A stretch of 64,000 bases of DNA, taken from positions 496,001 through 560,000 of the forward strand of contig NZ_CP154608.1 of the NCBI RefSeq assembly GCF_039555325.1, in the 5' to 3' direction. Each line of letters opens with the position of its first letter. Position 1 is the stretch's first letter. Below are positions 33,382-41,720 of the stretch, in pieces. The notes under the pieces were generated by a model. It was not told the origin of the DNA. It was given only the letters and a program-made list of their open reading frames with translations, and did no database searches. Source of the stretch: Sphingomicrobium sp. XHP0239. GTDB lineage: Bacteria > Pseudomonadota > Alphaproteobacteria > Sphingomonadales > Sphingomonadaceae. A program made the position numbers and the translations under genes.

Positions 33382-34319
33382 GCCTTTGCCTCGATCGCGT
33401 CCCAGATGAGGCCCGCCGAATTGATGCCGTCGAAGCGGTCGAGCGCCACGAGACCCGTGGGGCTGGTCACGTTGATCTCGGTCATCAGACCACCGATGAC
33501 GTCGATCCCGGTGAACAGTAGGCCGCGGCGCTTGAGTTCGGGTCCGATGGCCGTGCAGATTTCGCGGTCGCGGTCGGTGAGTTCGCTTTTCTTGGCGCTG
33601 CCCCCGACGACCATGTTGGAGCGGAACTCGCCCTTCGCGGGGACGCGGTTGATGGCGCCGATGGGCTCTCCGTCGACGAGGATGATGCGCTTGTCGCCTT
33701 CGGTGACGGCAGGCAGGAATGCCTGCGCGATGAAGGGCTCCTTCAGTTCCTGCCGGAACAGTTGGACGAGGCTGGAAAGGTTGCGCGCGTCGGCACCAAT
33801 CCGGAAGACGCCTTCACCCCCTTTGCCGTGAAGCGGTTTGACGACGATTTCGCCGTGCTCGGCGAGAAACGCGCGGATCTCGGCCTCGGACCGGGAGATG
33901 AGCGTGGGGGGCATCAACTCGGCGAAATCGAGGACGAACAGCTTTTCAGGCGCCCCGCGGATGCTCTCCGGATCGTTCACGACCATCGTTTCGTCGGCGA
34001 CCCGCTCGAGCAGATGGCAGGCGGTAATATAGGCGATATCGAACGGAGGATCCTGCCGCACCCAGACGACGTCGGTGTCGTGTCCCAAGTCGATCAGACG
34101 GCGTTCGCCGGCTGAAAAATGATCGCCCTTTTCGCGCCGCACCGTGACGGGACGCGCATCGGCGCGGACGCGGCCGTCGAGGTAGGACAGGTGGCCCGGC
34201 TGATATTCGAACAATTCGTACCCGCGCGCCTGCGCTTCGAGCATGAGTGCGAAACTGCTGTCGCCGTCGACATTGACGGTTTCGAGCGGGTCCATCTGGA
34301 AAGCGGCGGTCCGGGTCAT
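33378..34319 (-). CDS. gshB: Glutathione synthetase
   Basis: GshB joins gamma-glutamylcysteine and glycine with ATP to form glutathione. The ATP-grasp core includes VVKPLHGKGGEGVFRI and the C-terminal GIDVIGGLMTEINVTSPTGL, and the N-terminal domain starts FQMDPLETVNVDGDSSFALM. Length of 313 residues fits the family. The substrate supply links functionally to gor and the GST genes elsewhere. It lies between yraN and the DedA gene in a leftward operon. Confidence 0.97.
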   Translation of the reverse strand: MTRTAAFQMDPLETVNVDGDSSFALMLEAQARGYELFEYQPGHLSYLDGRVRADARPVTVRREKGDHFSAGERRLIDLGHDTDVVWVRQDPPFDIAYITACHLLERVADETMVVNDPESIRGAPEKLFVLDFAELMPPTLISRSEAEIRAFLAEHGEIVVKPLHGKGGEGVFRIGADARNLSSLVQLFRQELKEPFIAQAFLPAVTEGDKRIILVDGEPIGAINRVPAKGEFRSNMVVGGSAKKSELTDRDREICTAIGPELKRRGLLFTGIDVIGGLMTEINVTSPTGLVALDRFDGINSAGLIWDAIEAKA

Positions 34320-34350
34320 GCGATTTCGCTAGAGCGATATGGTCACGCTG

Positions 34351-34704
34351 TCACCAACCGGCCCAGATATTTTCGAGATGCCGGATGCGTGGGCCCGGTG
34401 CGACGAGGATAGCGTCGATGCGGGTATCGCAACCATCGGCCACGTGATCGTGCGCCAGCGACGAGGCGGCAGCGACGATCCGCTGCATCGCCCGTGGTTC
34501 GAGAAACGCCTGCGCCTCGTCGAGGCTCGGTCGCGCCTTCACTTCGACGAACGCGACCATCTTTCCGCGCCGCGCGACCAGATCGATCTCGCCAACGGGG
34601 GTGCGGACGCGTCTGTCGAGGATGCGCCACCCCTTCAGACGAAGCCACCAGGCGGCGATCCGCTCGGCTTGCCGGCCCCGCGCCTCGGCAGCTTGGCGTT
34701 TCAT
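34351..34704 (-). CDS. yraN: YraN family protein (endonuclease-like fold)
   Basis: The 117-residue protein has the UPF0102 signature GRQAERIAAWWLRLKGWRIL, then VGEIDLVARRGKMVAFVEVKAR, which holds the E-D-ExK restriction-endonuclease-like metal site. YraN proteins are suspected nucleases with unproven function. The gene overlaps rsmI by 4 bases and lies just upstream of gshB, a gene order common in proteobacteria. Confidence 0.94.
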   Translation of the reverse strand: MKRQAAEARGRQAERIAAWWLRLKGWRILDRRVRTPVGEIDLVARRGKMVAFVEVKARPSLDEAQAFLEPRAMQRIVAAASSLAHDHVADGCDTRIDAILVAPGPRIRHLENIWAGW

Positions 34705-35537
34705 CTCGTGTCGCGCTTCTGGATGCGGGCGTAGATATCGTTCTTCTTGAGACCGAAACGATGCGCGACGGTCTTGGCGGCGCGGCTGGGCGTTTCGTTT
34801 TCGAGCGCCTCGTCGATAGCCGCGTCGATGGCCGCGTCGTCCGGGACATGGGACTTTGTCGGCGGGCCGATGACGAGGACGAGTTCGCCCTTGGGGGGCG
34901 CATCGGCATATCGGGCAGCCAGATCAGACAAAGAACCGGTGACGGTTTCCTCGTACAGCTTGGTCAGTTCGCGCGCGAGCGCGGCGGGGCGATCGCCCAG
35001 TACGTCAAGCGCTGCTGCGAGGCTTTTGACGATACGCGGACCGGTGTCGTAGAAAAGGAGGGTCGCGTCGAACGAGCCGATTTCGGCCAAGGCGTCGCGC
35101 CGCGCCTTGTCCTTCACCGGTAGAAATCCGCCGAAATAAAAGCGGTCGGTGGGCAGGCCCGATAGCGTCAACGCCATGAGGGCCGCGTTCGGCCCGGGGA
35201 CCGCGCCGATATGCGCACCCGCCGCGCGCGCCGCCGCCACCAGCTTGTAGCCCGGGTCGGCAATCAACGGCGTGCCCGCATCGCTGACCAACACGACGAT
35301 ATCGGTCGCAAGGCGCGACAAGATGGCATCGCGATCCGTCGCGCTGGAATGATCGTGATACGGACGCATCGACTTCTTGAGACCGAGGTGATGGAGCAGC
35401 TTGCCCGTCACGCGGCTGTCCTCGACCAGCACCAGATCGGCGGCTTCCAGCATGGTTCTGGCCCGATCGGAAAGATCGGAAAGATTGCCGATCGGCGTCG
35501 AAACGATATAGAGGCCGGGAGGGGGCGCGTTCTGCAT
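34701..35537 (-). CDS. rsmI: 16S rRNA (cytidine(1402)-2'-O)-methyltransferase
   Basis: RsmI methylates the 2'-O of C1402 in 16S rRNA. The tetrapyrrole-methylase fold shows LYIVSTPIGNLSDLSDRA at the N-terminus, LVSDAGTPLIADPGYKLV, VPGPNAALMALTLSGLPTDR and FLPVKDKARRDAL. The C-terminal helical extension VAHRFGLKKNDIYARIQ is typical. I chose ATG 35537 (MQNAPPPG, 278 residues). Upstream ATG 35555 would add six residues. The gene is head-to-head with the PBP-activator gene and has virtually no upstream non-coding space. Confidence 0.96.
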   Translation of the reverse strand: MQNAPPPGLYIVSTPIGNLSDLSDRARTMLEAADLVLVEDSRVTGKLLHHLGLKKSMRPYHDHSSATDRDAILSRLATDIVVLVSDAGTPLIADPGYKLVAAARAAGAHIGAVPGPNAALMALTLSGLPTDRFYFGGFLPVKDKARRDALAEIGSFDATLLFYDTGPRIVKSLAAALDVLGDRPAALARELTKLYEETVTGSLSDLAARYADAPPKGELVLVIGPPTKSHVPDDAAIDAAIDEALENETPSRAAKTVAHRFGLKKNDIYARIQKRDTR

Positions 35538-35553
35538 GAGGAAAAACCAAGCC

Positions 35554-36732
35554 ATGAATTCGACCGGGCCGCAAGCGCCGTTCACTGCCAATCGTTTCGT
35601 GCTGGGGGCCGCTTTTCTTGGTCTCGCAGCCTGTTCGAGCACGCCCGAGGTCGAGACTGCCGCGCCGCCGCCGCCGAGCGAACCCGTGGGCGAGGAAACG
35701 TCCGAGCCGGTCGCTGCGGCGGACGCCGATGCGAAGAACATGGTGGCGGTGCTGGTCCCGCTATCGGGCGACAACGAGGCGATCGGGCGATCCATTGCGA
35801 ATGCCGCGACGATGGCGTTGCTGGATACGGGCGAGGAATCGGTGCGCATCACGCTCTACGACACCGCCGGTACCGGTGGTGCGGCGCAGGCGGCGAACGA
35901 GGCGTTGGCGGAGGGCAACCGCCTGTTCCTCGGGCCACTCCTCGGCGAGAATGTCGGCATCGTGGCGCCGATCGCCGACCGCGCGGACGTGCCGGTGATC
36001 GCGTTCTCCAATGATGAGAGCGTGGCGGGCGAGAATGTCTATATCATGGGGTTCACGCCCTCGCAGTCGATCGAACGGGTGGTGGACTATGCCGATAGCC
36101 AGGGCGCGGACGTCTTCGCTGCGCTGGCGCCCAACGGCCTCTACGGACAGCGCACGACGCAGGCGTTCCTGCGGGCGGTCGAACGCGAAGGCGGACGCGT
36201 CGCGCGGGTCGAGACCTACGATCGCAGCCGTTCCTCGGTCGAGGCGGCGGCGCGACGGGTCGCGGGCGTCAGCGACGTCGACATGATCCTGGTCGCCGAT
36301 TCGGGCCGGATCGCACAGATCGCCGCGCCCTCGCTGCAGCTGTCCGGCGACTTGATCGGCACGGAATTGTGGGCAGCCGACAGCAATCTGGGGCAGGTCG
36401 CGGGAATGCGCGGCGCGGTATTCGCAGCGGTTCCCGATACGCAGTTCCAGCGCATGGCGCAGCGGTATCGATCGCGCTACGGCAGCGCGCCCTATCGGCT
36501 GGCGAGCCTTGGCTATGATTCCATGCTGCTGGTCGTTCGACTGGCACGCGACTGGAACATCGGCGACGCCTTTCCCGAACGGGCGCTGCGCGATGACGGC
36601 GGGTTTCAGGGCGTCGACGGTATCTTCCGCTTCGGAAACGATCGCATCGCCGAACGCGCACTGGAAGTGCGTCGCGTGACGGCGGGCGGAACCGAGGTGG
36701 TCAGCCCCGCCTCGACCAGCTTCGGCGACTAG
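35554..36732 (+). CDS. Penicillin-binding protein activator (LpoA-like lipoprotein)
   Basis: The 392-residue lipoprotein has a lipobox LGLAAC with the lipid-modified Cys27, a proline-rich linker, and a periplasmic-binding type I fold: VAVLVPLSGDNEAIGRSIAN, LFLGPLLGENVGIVAPIAD, and the C-terminal YRLASLGYDSMLLVVRLARD. LpoA-type proteins activate peptidoglycan synthase PBP1A from the outer membrane, and a divergent location beside rsmI is conserved. I chose ATG 35554 because it gives a normal signal peptide length. ATG 35536 would overlap the rsmI start codon as CATG. Confidence 0.88.
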   Translation: MNSTGPQAPFTANRFVLGAAFLGLAACSSTPEVETAAPPPPSEPVGEETSEPVAAADADAKNMVAVLVPLSGDNEAIGRSIANAATMALLDTGEESVRITLYDTAGTGGAAQAANEALAEGNRLFLGPLLGENVGIVAPIADRADVPVIAFSNDESVAGENVYIMGFTPSQSIERVVDYADSQGADVFAALAPNGLYGQRTTQAFLRAVEREGGRVARVETYDRSRSSVEAAARRVAGVSDVDMILVADSGRIAQIAAPSLQLSGDLIGTELWAADSNLGQVAGMRGAVFAAVPDTQFQRMAQRYRSRYGSAPYRLASLGYDSMLLVVRLARDWNIGDAFPERALRDDGGFQGVDGIFRFGNDRIAERALEVRRVTAGGTEVVSPASTSFGD

Positions 36733-37853
36733 AGTGCGATCTCCGCGAGGATCGCGTCGTTGAGCAGGCGCCCCGCGCGGGTCAGCCGCAGGCGATCCTC
36801 ATAGGTCAGGAGACCCTGTTCGATCAGCCGCCGCGCGGCATCGCTATCGACGGCCGGGACACCGAAGCGGCGTTCGATTTCGAGCAAGTCGATTCCCTCG
36901 GTCAGGCGCAGCCCCATGACGAGGGCCTCCCGGGCGCGCTCGCGAGGGGTGAGCATTTCTTCCTCCCGGAGGCCATGACCGTTGCGACGGACCGCATCGA
37001 GGAAATTTTCGGGCTTCCGGTGCCGGAACGTCTGCATACCCCCGCGACGACCGTGCGCACCCGGGCCGATCCCGACATAGTCGTGATAGCGCCAGTAGGT
37101 AAGATTATGGCGGCTTTCCTGCCCCGGGCGCGCATGATTGGAGATTTCGTAGGGCGGGAGGCCCGCGGCGGTCATGCGATCGGCGGTCATCTCGAACAAT
37201 CGCGCGCCCGTTTCCTCGTCGATCGGCGTGAACTCGCCCTTCCGGACCATCGTTTCGAACCGCGTGCCGGGTTCGATGGTCAGTTGATAGAGCGAGACAT
37301 GGTCGGTGCCGAGCGAGAGCGCCTGCTCTAGAACGGGAGCGAACGAGGTCGGCGTGTCGCCGGGGAGCGCGGTGATGAGGTCGAACGAGACGCGGTCCAC
37401 CGCCGCCTGCGCATGGTCGAGCGCCTGTAGGCCTTCGCGAGCATCATGCAGCCGCCCGAGAAAGGCGAGGCTGGCGTCGTCGAACCGCTGCAACCCGAGG
37501 CTGAGGCGATTGACGCCCGCGCGAGCGAGGTCCGCGAACTTTTCCGCCTCCGCACTTTGGGGATTGGCTTCCAGCGTGATCTCCAGATCGTCGGCGACGG
37601 ACCAGTGCGCCGCGACCGCATCGATGATCGCGGCGACGGTGCCGGGGAGCATCAGGCTGGGTGTGCCGCCCCCGAAGAAAATGCTGACCACGCGGTGATC
37701 GGGAAGCAGGGCTGCCTCGTGAGCCAGATCGCGCAACAGCGCGTCGCGCCACAAGTCATGATTAACAGTCTCGCGCACATGACTGTTAAAATCACAGTAA
37801 GGGCACTTGAGTAAACAGAATGGCCAATGGACATAAATCGAAAGGTCGGTCAT
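36729..37853 (-). CDS. hemW: Radical SAM heme chaperone HemW
   Basis: The 374-residue protein has the radical SAM cluster Cys13, Cys17 and Cys20 in FCLLKCPYCDFNSH, then FFGGGTPSLM and LEANPQSAEAEKF, followed by the NRLSLGLQRFDD segment. These belong to HemW, which inserts heme into target proteins, rather than to the coproporphyrinogen dehydrogenase HemN. The first ~40 codons are richer in A and T than the rest of the gene and contain a 9-base inverted repeat. It is separated from the usual neighbours rdgB and rph by an oppositely oriented CAP gene. Confidence 0.93.
   Translation of the reverse strand: MTDLSIYVHWPFCLLKCPYCDFNSHVRETVNHDLWRDALLRDLAHEAALLPDHRVVSIFFGGGTPSLMLPGTVAAIIDAVAAHWSVADDLEITLEANPQSAEAEKFADLARAGVNRLSLGLQRFDDASLAFLGRLHDAREGLQALDHAQAAVDRVSFDLITALPGDTPTSFAPVLEQALSLGTDHVSLYQLTIEPGTRFETMVRKGEFTPIDEETGARLFEMTADRMTAAGLPPYEISNHARPGQESRHNLTYWRYHDYVGIGPGAHGRRGGMQTFRHRKPENFLDAVRRNGHGLREEEMLTPRERAREALVMGLRLTEGIDLLEIERRFGVPAVDSDAARRLIEQGLLTYEDRLRLTRAGRLLNDAILAEIAL
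37762..37789. repeat. 9-base inverted repeat within the 5' end of hemW
   Basis: TTAACAGTC (37762-37770) and GACTGTTAA (37781-37789) form a perfect inverted repeat with a 10-base loop, located in hemW codons about 22-31 and roughly 100 bases upstream of the divergent CAP gene start. The surrounding DNA is unusually AT-rich for this genome. It may be a regulatory site for the CAP gene or an RNA hairpin in hemW. Confidence 0.45.
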
Positions 37854-37888
37854 CTTTTAGTTAGATTCTCTTCTGTACACAGGTGTTC

Positions 37889-38461
37889 ATGACGAAGAAC
37901 CTTGCGAGACTAGGCGTTCTGCTTGTGCCGTTTCTGGCAGTTTCGACCGCTTGGGCCGAGCCGTGGGATCTGTCCATGCCCGACGATAGCCGAACCGTGG
38001 CATTGTCGCAGGGTAACTTCGAACAATCCATTCTTCTCGAACATCAACGCGCGCGAGAAGATTTCGGCGTGGTCCCGCTCGTCTGGGACGCGGCATTGGC
38101 GCGCGACGCCTATCGTTGGGCGGCCGAGATGGCGCGGACCGACGCGTTCAAGCATTCGCCCAAGAGCTGGCGTTCTTCCCGCCAGGGCGAAAATATATGG
38201 TACGGATCGCGGGGGGCCTTCTCCTACACCACGATGGCAAAGTCGTTCACCGACGAGGTGCGCTTTTTCCGTCCGGGTCGGTTCCCGCAGGTATCGTCGA
38301 CGGGCAACTGGGCCGACGTCGGCCATTACACCGCGATCATCTGGCCGACCACCACGCATGTGGGTTGCGCGGTGGCGAGCAATGCGCGGTACGATTATCT
38401 CGTCTGCCGCTACAACCCGTCGGGCAATATCGACGGCGTCCACCTGTCCGCTGCGCGCTAG
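37889..38461 (+). CDS. Secreted CAP domain (SCP/PR-1-like) protein
   Basis: The 190-residue protein has a signal peptide (about 1-24, ending VSTAWA). A CAP domain follows, with [53 protein letters not shown] and [19 protein letters not shown]. Bacterial CAP proteins are extracytoplasmic and of largely unknown function; some bind lipids or divalent metals. ATG 37889 is used, although GTG 37883 is possible. It lies between rdgB and hemW on the opposite strand, splitting a conserved cluster, and has only 35 bases of intergenic space to hemW. Confidence 0.87.
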   Translation: MTKNLARLGVLLVPFLAVSTAWAEPWDLSMPDDSRTVALSQGNFEQSILLEHQRAREDFGVVPLVWDAALARDAYRWAAEMARTDAFKHSPKSWRSSRQGENIWYGSRGAFSYTTMAKSFTDEVRFFRPGRFPQVSSTGNWADVGHYTAIIWPTTTHVGCAVASNARYDYLVCRYNPSGNIDGVHLSAAR

Positions 38462-39066
38462 ACCTTCAGCCAGTCCGTCAGCTGTCGGAATGCATCGGCA
38501 CGGTGGCTCATCGCATGTTTGTCAGCCGGATCCATCTCGGCGAAGCTGACGTCGTGGCCGTTGGGGACGAACATCGGATCATAGCCGAAGCCCCTCTCTC
38601 CCCGCGGCGGCCAGACGAGGTGGCCGTTGACCTTCCCTTCGAACGTCTCGGTGCGCCCATCGGGCCAGGCCAGCGAGAGCGCGCACACGAAATGGGCGTC
38701 GCGCCCCGCATCGGGACCGGCTGCCTGCAGCGCGGCCTCGACCTTTTCCATCGCGCGCGCGAAGTCGCGGTTGCCCGTCTCGTCCTCCGCCCAGCGTGCC
38801 GATCGTATCCCCGGGTCCCCGCCCAGGGCATCGACGCACAGGCCGCTGTCGTCCGCGAGCGCAGGATGGCCTGACAGGTCGGCGGCCTGCCGTGCCTTCA
38901 GTTCGGCGTTGGCGACGAAGGTCGTGCCGGTCTCCTCGGGTTCGGGAAGTCCCGCTTCCTCAGCGCCGACGACGCGGATGCCGAACGGTTCGACGAGATC
39001 GGCGATCTCGACCAGCTTGCCCTTGTTGTGGGTCGCGAGGACGAGGGTATCGCCGAGTTTCCTCAC
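38458..39066 (-). CDS. rdgB: dITP/XTP pyrophosphatase RdgB
   Basis: RdgB hydrolyses non-canonical purine triphosphates (ITP, XTP) to keep them out of DNA. The Ham1 family signature is clear: [45 protein letters not shown] followed by GIRSARWA, and [13 protein letters not shown]. The GTG start at 39066 overlaps the rph stop as GTGA; the reading frame continues upstream inside rph but that part is not conserved. Length is 202 residues. The C-terminus overlaps the tail of the convergent CAP gene by four bases. Confidence 0.95.
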   Translation of the reverse strand: MRKLGDTLVLATHNKGKLVEIADLVEPFGIRVVGAEEAGLPEPEETGTTFVANAELKARQAADLSGHPALADDSGLCVDALGGDPGIRSARWAEDETGNRDFARAMEKVEAALQAAGPDAGRDAHFVCALSLAWPDGRTETFEGKVNGHLVWPPRGERGFGYDPMFVPNGHDVSFAEMDPADKHAMSHRADAFRQLTDWLKV

Positions 39067-39779
39067 CGTCCGGTCGCTTTCAACTGCGCCGCGAAGATCT
39101 CCTTGCAGCCGATTTCGGCCAATCGCATCAGGCGAAGGAGGGCTTCCTGGTCGAACGCCTCGCCCTCGGCGCTGACCTGCGCCTCGACGATATTGCCGCT
39201 GGCCGTGAGGACGAAGTTGCCGTCCGACCCGGCGTTGGAATCCTCGGGATAGTCGAGATCGAGGACGGGTGTGCCGTCGTAGATGCCGCAGCTGACAGCC
39301 GCGACCTGATCGGTGATCGGATCCTGCTCGAGCTTCCCTTCTTCCAAAAGCTTGTCGACCGCGAGCCGCAGCGCGACCCACGCACCCGAAATGCTGGTCG
39401 TGCGCGTCCCGCCGTCGGCCTGGATAACGTCGCAGTCGAGCGTGACCTGGCGCTCGCCCAATTTCTTGAGATCGACACAGGCACGAAGACTGCGACCGAT
39501 CAGCCGCTGGATCTCGACCGTGCGCCCGCCCTGCTTGCCGCGCGCCGCTTCGCGGTTTCCGCGGGTGTGGGTGGAGCGGGGGAGCATGCCATATTCGCCG
39601 GTGACCCAGCCCTTGCCCTTGCCGCGCAGCCACGGGGGCAGTTGCGTCTCGACGCTGGCTGTGACCAGCACCTTGGTGTCGCCGAAGCTGGCGAGCACGC
39701 TTCCCTCGGCATGGCGGGTGAAGCCGGCTTCAAAGCCGAGCGGGCGAAGTTCGTCGGGGGCACGGCCGGATGGGCGCAT
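39063..39779 (-). CDS. rph: Ribonuclease PH
   Basis: RNase PH trims tRNA 3' ends by phosphorolysis. Family segments are [60 protein letters not shown], and [20 protein letters not shown]. It is 238 residues, standard. It is coupled to rdgB by a GTGA overlap, matching the widespread rph-rdgB-hemW order except for the inserted CAP gene. It diverges from a small membrane protein gene. Confidence 0.97.
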   Translation of the reverse strand: MRPSGRAPDELRPLGFEAGFTRHAEGSVLASFGDTKVLVTASVETQLPPWLRGKGKGWVTGEYGMLPRSTHTRGNREAARGKQGGRTVEIQRLIGRSLRACVDLKKLGERQVTLDCDVIQADGGTRTTSISGAWVALRLAVDKLLEEGKLEQDPITDQVAAVSCGIYDGTPVLDLDYPEDSNAGSDGNFVLTASGNIVEAQVSAEGEAFDQEALLRLMRLAEIGCKEIFAAQLKATGR

Positions 39780-39861
39780 GGAAAGGGTCCTTCGTCGAAT
39801 GAATGTTGTCGTTCGCCCTAGCCATTCTGATGATCGGGCGAAAGGCAAAGGGGGGAATATC

Positions 39862-40113
39862 ATGGCAAGTTCTTCGAAGGGCGGAGCATTTCTGGCGGGG
39901 GTCGCGCTGCTGCCGGTCATCGCGGCGATCGGCGCCCTCGTCGCGATGGTGCTGGGCGCGGCGGCGGGATGGCTCGGGGGGCTCATCTTTCCCCAGGTGT
40001 TCGAGCGATTGTCGACTTTGTTGTTCGGAGAAAACGCTCCGGCGTGGCAAATCGGCGCGATGTTCGGTTTCGTCGCGGGGTTCCTTCGGGCCTCGCTGCC
40101 GAAGCGCCGATGA
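39862..40113 (+). CDS. Small glycine-rich membrane protein
   Basis: This 83-residue protein has two hydrophobic segments with glycine/alanine-rich patterns ([20 protein letters not shown] and [14 protein letters not shown]) and a central [16 protein letters not shown], ending in basic residues. It is predicted to be a small inner-membrane protein. I do not recognise a family. The ATG 39862 follows a GGGGGG tract that could serve as a ribosome-binding site. It lies 36 bases upstream of hrcA and its 3' end directly abuts the candidate hrcA promoter. A 7-base inverted repeat (TTCGCCC/GGGCGAA, 39812-39842) precedes it. Confidence 0.65.
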   Translation: MASSSKGGAFLAGVALLPVIAAIGALVAMVLGAAAGWLGGLIFPQVFERLSTLLFGENAPAWQIGAMFGFVAGFLRASLPKRR

Positions 40114-40114
40114 A

Positions 40115-40142
40115 TTGACCCTGCGACCTCGCATCCTACATT
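40115..40142 (+). promoter_or_regulatory. Candidate leaderless promoter of hrcA-grpE
   Basis: TTGACC (40115-40120) lies 16 bases before TACATT (40137-40142). The hrcA ATG starts 7 bases later at 40150, so transcription would begin at or next to the start codon, giving a leaderless mRNA. No Shine-Dalgarno precedes the ATG, which agrees. No CIRCE element (TTAGCACTC-N9-GAGTGCTAA) is present here. Confidence 0.5.
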
Positions 40143-40149
40143 CCCTTTT

Positions 40150-41181
40150 ATGAGCGAGGGACTGGGCGAACTGACAGACCGGATGCGGTCGATCTTCGGA
40201 GAGGTGGTGACCGCCTATCTCGAACAGGGTGCGCCGGTGGGATCGAAGGCACTGACGGGGCGCGTGGCGCTTTCGCCCGCCTCGATCCGTGGTGTTATGG
40301 CTGAGTTGGAGGCGCGCGGCCTGCTGACGGCGCCCCACACCAGCGCGGGGCGGATGCCGACCGAGACGGGCCTTCGGCTGTTCGTGGACGGGATGATGCA
40401 GGCACGCGTCGCGCCCAAGCGGCTGCGCGAGGCGATCGAGAAGGAATTCGAGGACAAGAGCGTCGATCAGGCGATGGCGGGCGTGACTCAGCGATTGTCG
40501 GGTCTGTCCGAATGTGCGGGCATCGTGACGGCGCCGAAGCGCGAAGCGCGATTGAAGCAGCTCGCCTTCATGCCACTGGACGAAGGGCAGGCGCTGGCGG
40601 TGATGGTCGGGCAGGACGGTAGCGTCGAGAACCGCGTCGTGCCGCTGCCCGCGGGGACCAGCGCCATCGCATTGAACGAGGTCGCGAACTTCGTGTCGGC
40701 GAGACTCGCGGGGCTGACGCTGTCGGAAGCCGAAGCGCGGCTGCGGGCAGAGTTGGCCGAACGCCGCGAGCAGCTGGACGATCAGGCCGCGGATCTTGTC
40801 GCGGCGGGCCTTGCCGACTGGGGTCGCGACCAACGGAACCGCGAAGTCCTGATCGTGCGGGGGCGTGCCAACCTTCTCGACGATCAGAGCGCGGAAAATC
40901 TGGAGCAGGTCAAACAGCTGTTCGAGGAACTGGAGAATCGTCGCGACATCATGCGGCTTCTCGAGAATGTCCGCGAAGGCGAGGGCGTGCGGATTTTCAT
41001 CGGATCGGAAAACCGCATGTTCGCGTTGAGTGGATCGAGTGTCATTGCCGCGCCCTATCGCGACGGCGACGACAAGGTGGTGGGGGTGATCGGCGTGATC
41101 GGTCCCACGCGATTGAACTATGCGCGGGTGGTCCCGATGGTGGACTTCACCGCCGAAGCGCTTACGAGACGGATGCCATGA
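40150..41181 (+). CDS. hrcA: Heat-inducible transcription repressor HrcA
   Basis: HrcA binds CIRCE operators and represses chaperonin genes. The N-terminal winged helix has [20 protein letters not shown], then [20 protein letters not shown] and [20 protein letters not shown]. The C-terminal GAF-like and dimer domains include [20 protein letters not shown] and [20 protein letters not shown]. Its length of 343 residues is normal. The stop overlaps the grpE start as ATGA, so both are coupled. A leaderless promoter is proposed just upstream. Confidence 0.97.
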   Translation: MSEGLGELTDRMRSIFGEVVTAYLEQGAPVGSKALTGRVALSPASIRGVMAELEARGLLTAPHTSAGRMPTETGLRLFVDGMMQARVAPKRLREAIEKEFEDKSVDQAMAGVTQRLSGLSECAGIVTAPKREARLKQLAFMPLDEGQALAVMVGQDGSVENRVVPLPAGTSAIALNEVANFVSARLAGLTLSEAEARLRAELAERREQLDDQAADLVAAGLADWGRDQRNREVLIVRGRANLLDDQSAENLEQVKQLFEELENRRDIMRLLENVREGEGVRIFIGSENRMFALSGSSVIAAPYRDGDDKVVGVIGVIGPTRLNYARVVPMVDFTAEALTRRMP

Positions 41182-41720
41182 ACGAAGAAGAACATATCGA
41201 AGAGGCCGAAGAGCTGCGCGAGGAAACCGCCGAAGAGGCGCCCGAGCTGCAGGAGCACGATCGGCTCGCCGAGCTGGAAGCCCAGCTGGAGGATCAGAAG
41301 CAGAAGGCGCTCTATGCCGCTGCCGAGGTGCAGAACGTGCGCCGCCGGCTGGAGCAGGAAAAGGCCGACGCCACGAAGTTCGCGGTGACGGGGTTTGCGC
41401 GGGACATTCTGTCCGTGAAGGACAATCTGGAACGCGCGCTGGATCACGTGCCCGACGAAGCGCGCGAAGGTCGTGCTGCCAAATTCATCGAAGGGATCGA
41501 GGCGACGCTTCGTGAACTCGACAAGGTGTTCGAGCGGCAGGGAATCGAGCGGGTGGCTTCGGAGGGCCTAGAACTCGACCCCAACGTCCATCAGGCGATG
41601 ATCGAGGTCCCGAGCGAAGATGCCGCGCCGGGAACGATCGTGCAGGAAATGCAGGCGGGCTATATCTTGAGGGGCCGTTTGCTACGCCCCGCAATGGTGG
41701 GGGTTGCCAAGCGGCCGTGA
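41178..41720 (+). CDS. grpE: Nucleotide exchange factor GrpE
   Basis: GrpE releases ADP from DnaK. The 180-residue protein has a long acidic N-terminal helix, EEEHIEEAEELREETAEEAP, then the coiled-coil ALYAAAEVQNVRRRLEQEKA, and the C-terminal beta domain with FERQGIERVASEGLELDPNVHQAM and AGYILRGRLLRPAMVGVAK. All are typical. The start overlaps hrcA and the stop overlaps the next gene as GTGA. Confidence 0.97.
   Translation: MNEEEHIEEAEELREETAEEAPELQEHDRLAELEAQLEDQKQKALYAAAEVQNVRRRLEQEKADATKFAVTGFARDILSVKDNLERALDHVPDEAREGRAAKFIEGIEATLRELDKVFERQGIERVASEGLELDPNVHQAMIEVPSEDAAPGTIVQEMQAGYILRGRLLRPAMVGVAKRP

Noticed and set aside
3715..37868. GANTC (CcrM/GcrA) sites in several intergenic regions (3715, 4470, 12489, 37864)
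   Set aside because: Their number is near what is expected by chance for this base composition. No enrichment can be claimed without a genome-wide count.
40100..40149. CIRCE operator before hrcA
   Set aside because: No TTAGCACTC-N9-GAGTGCTAA-like repeat can be read upstream of hrcA.
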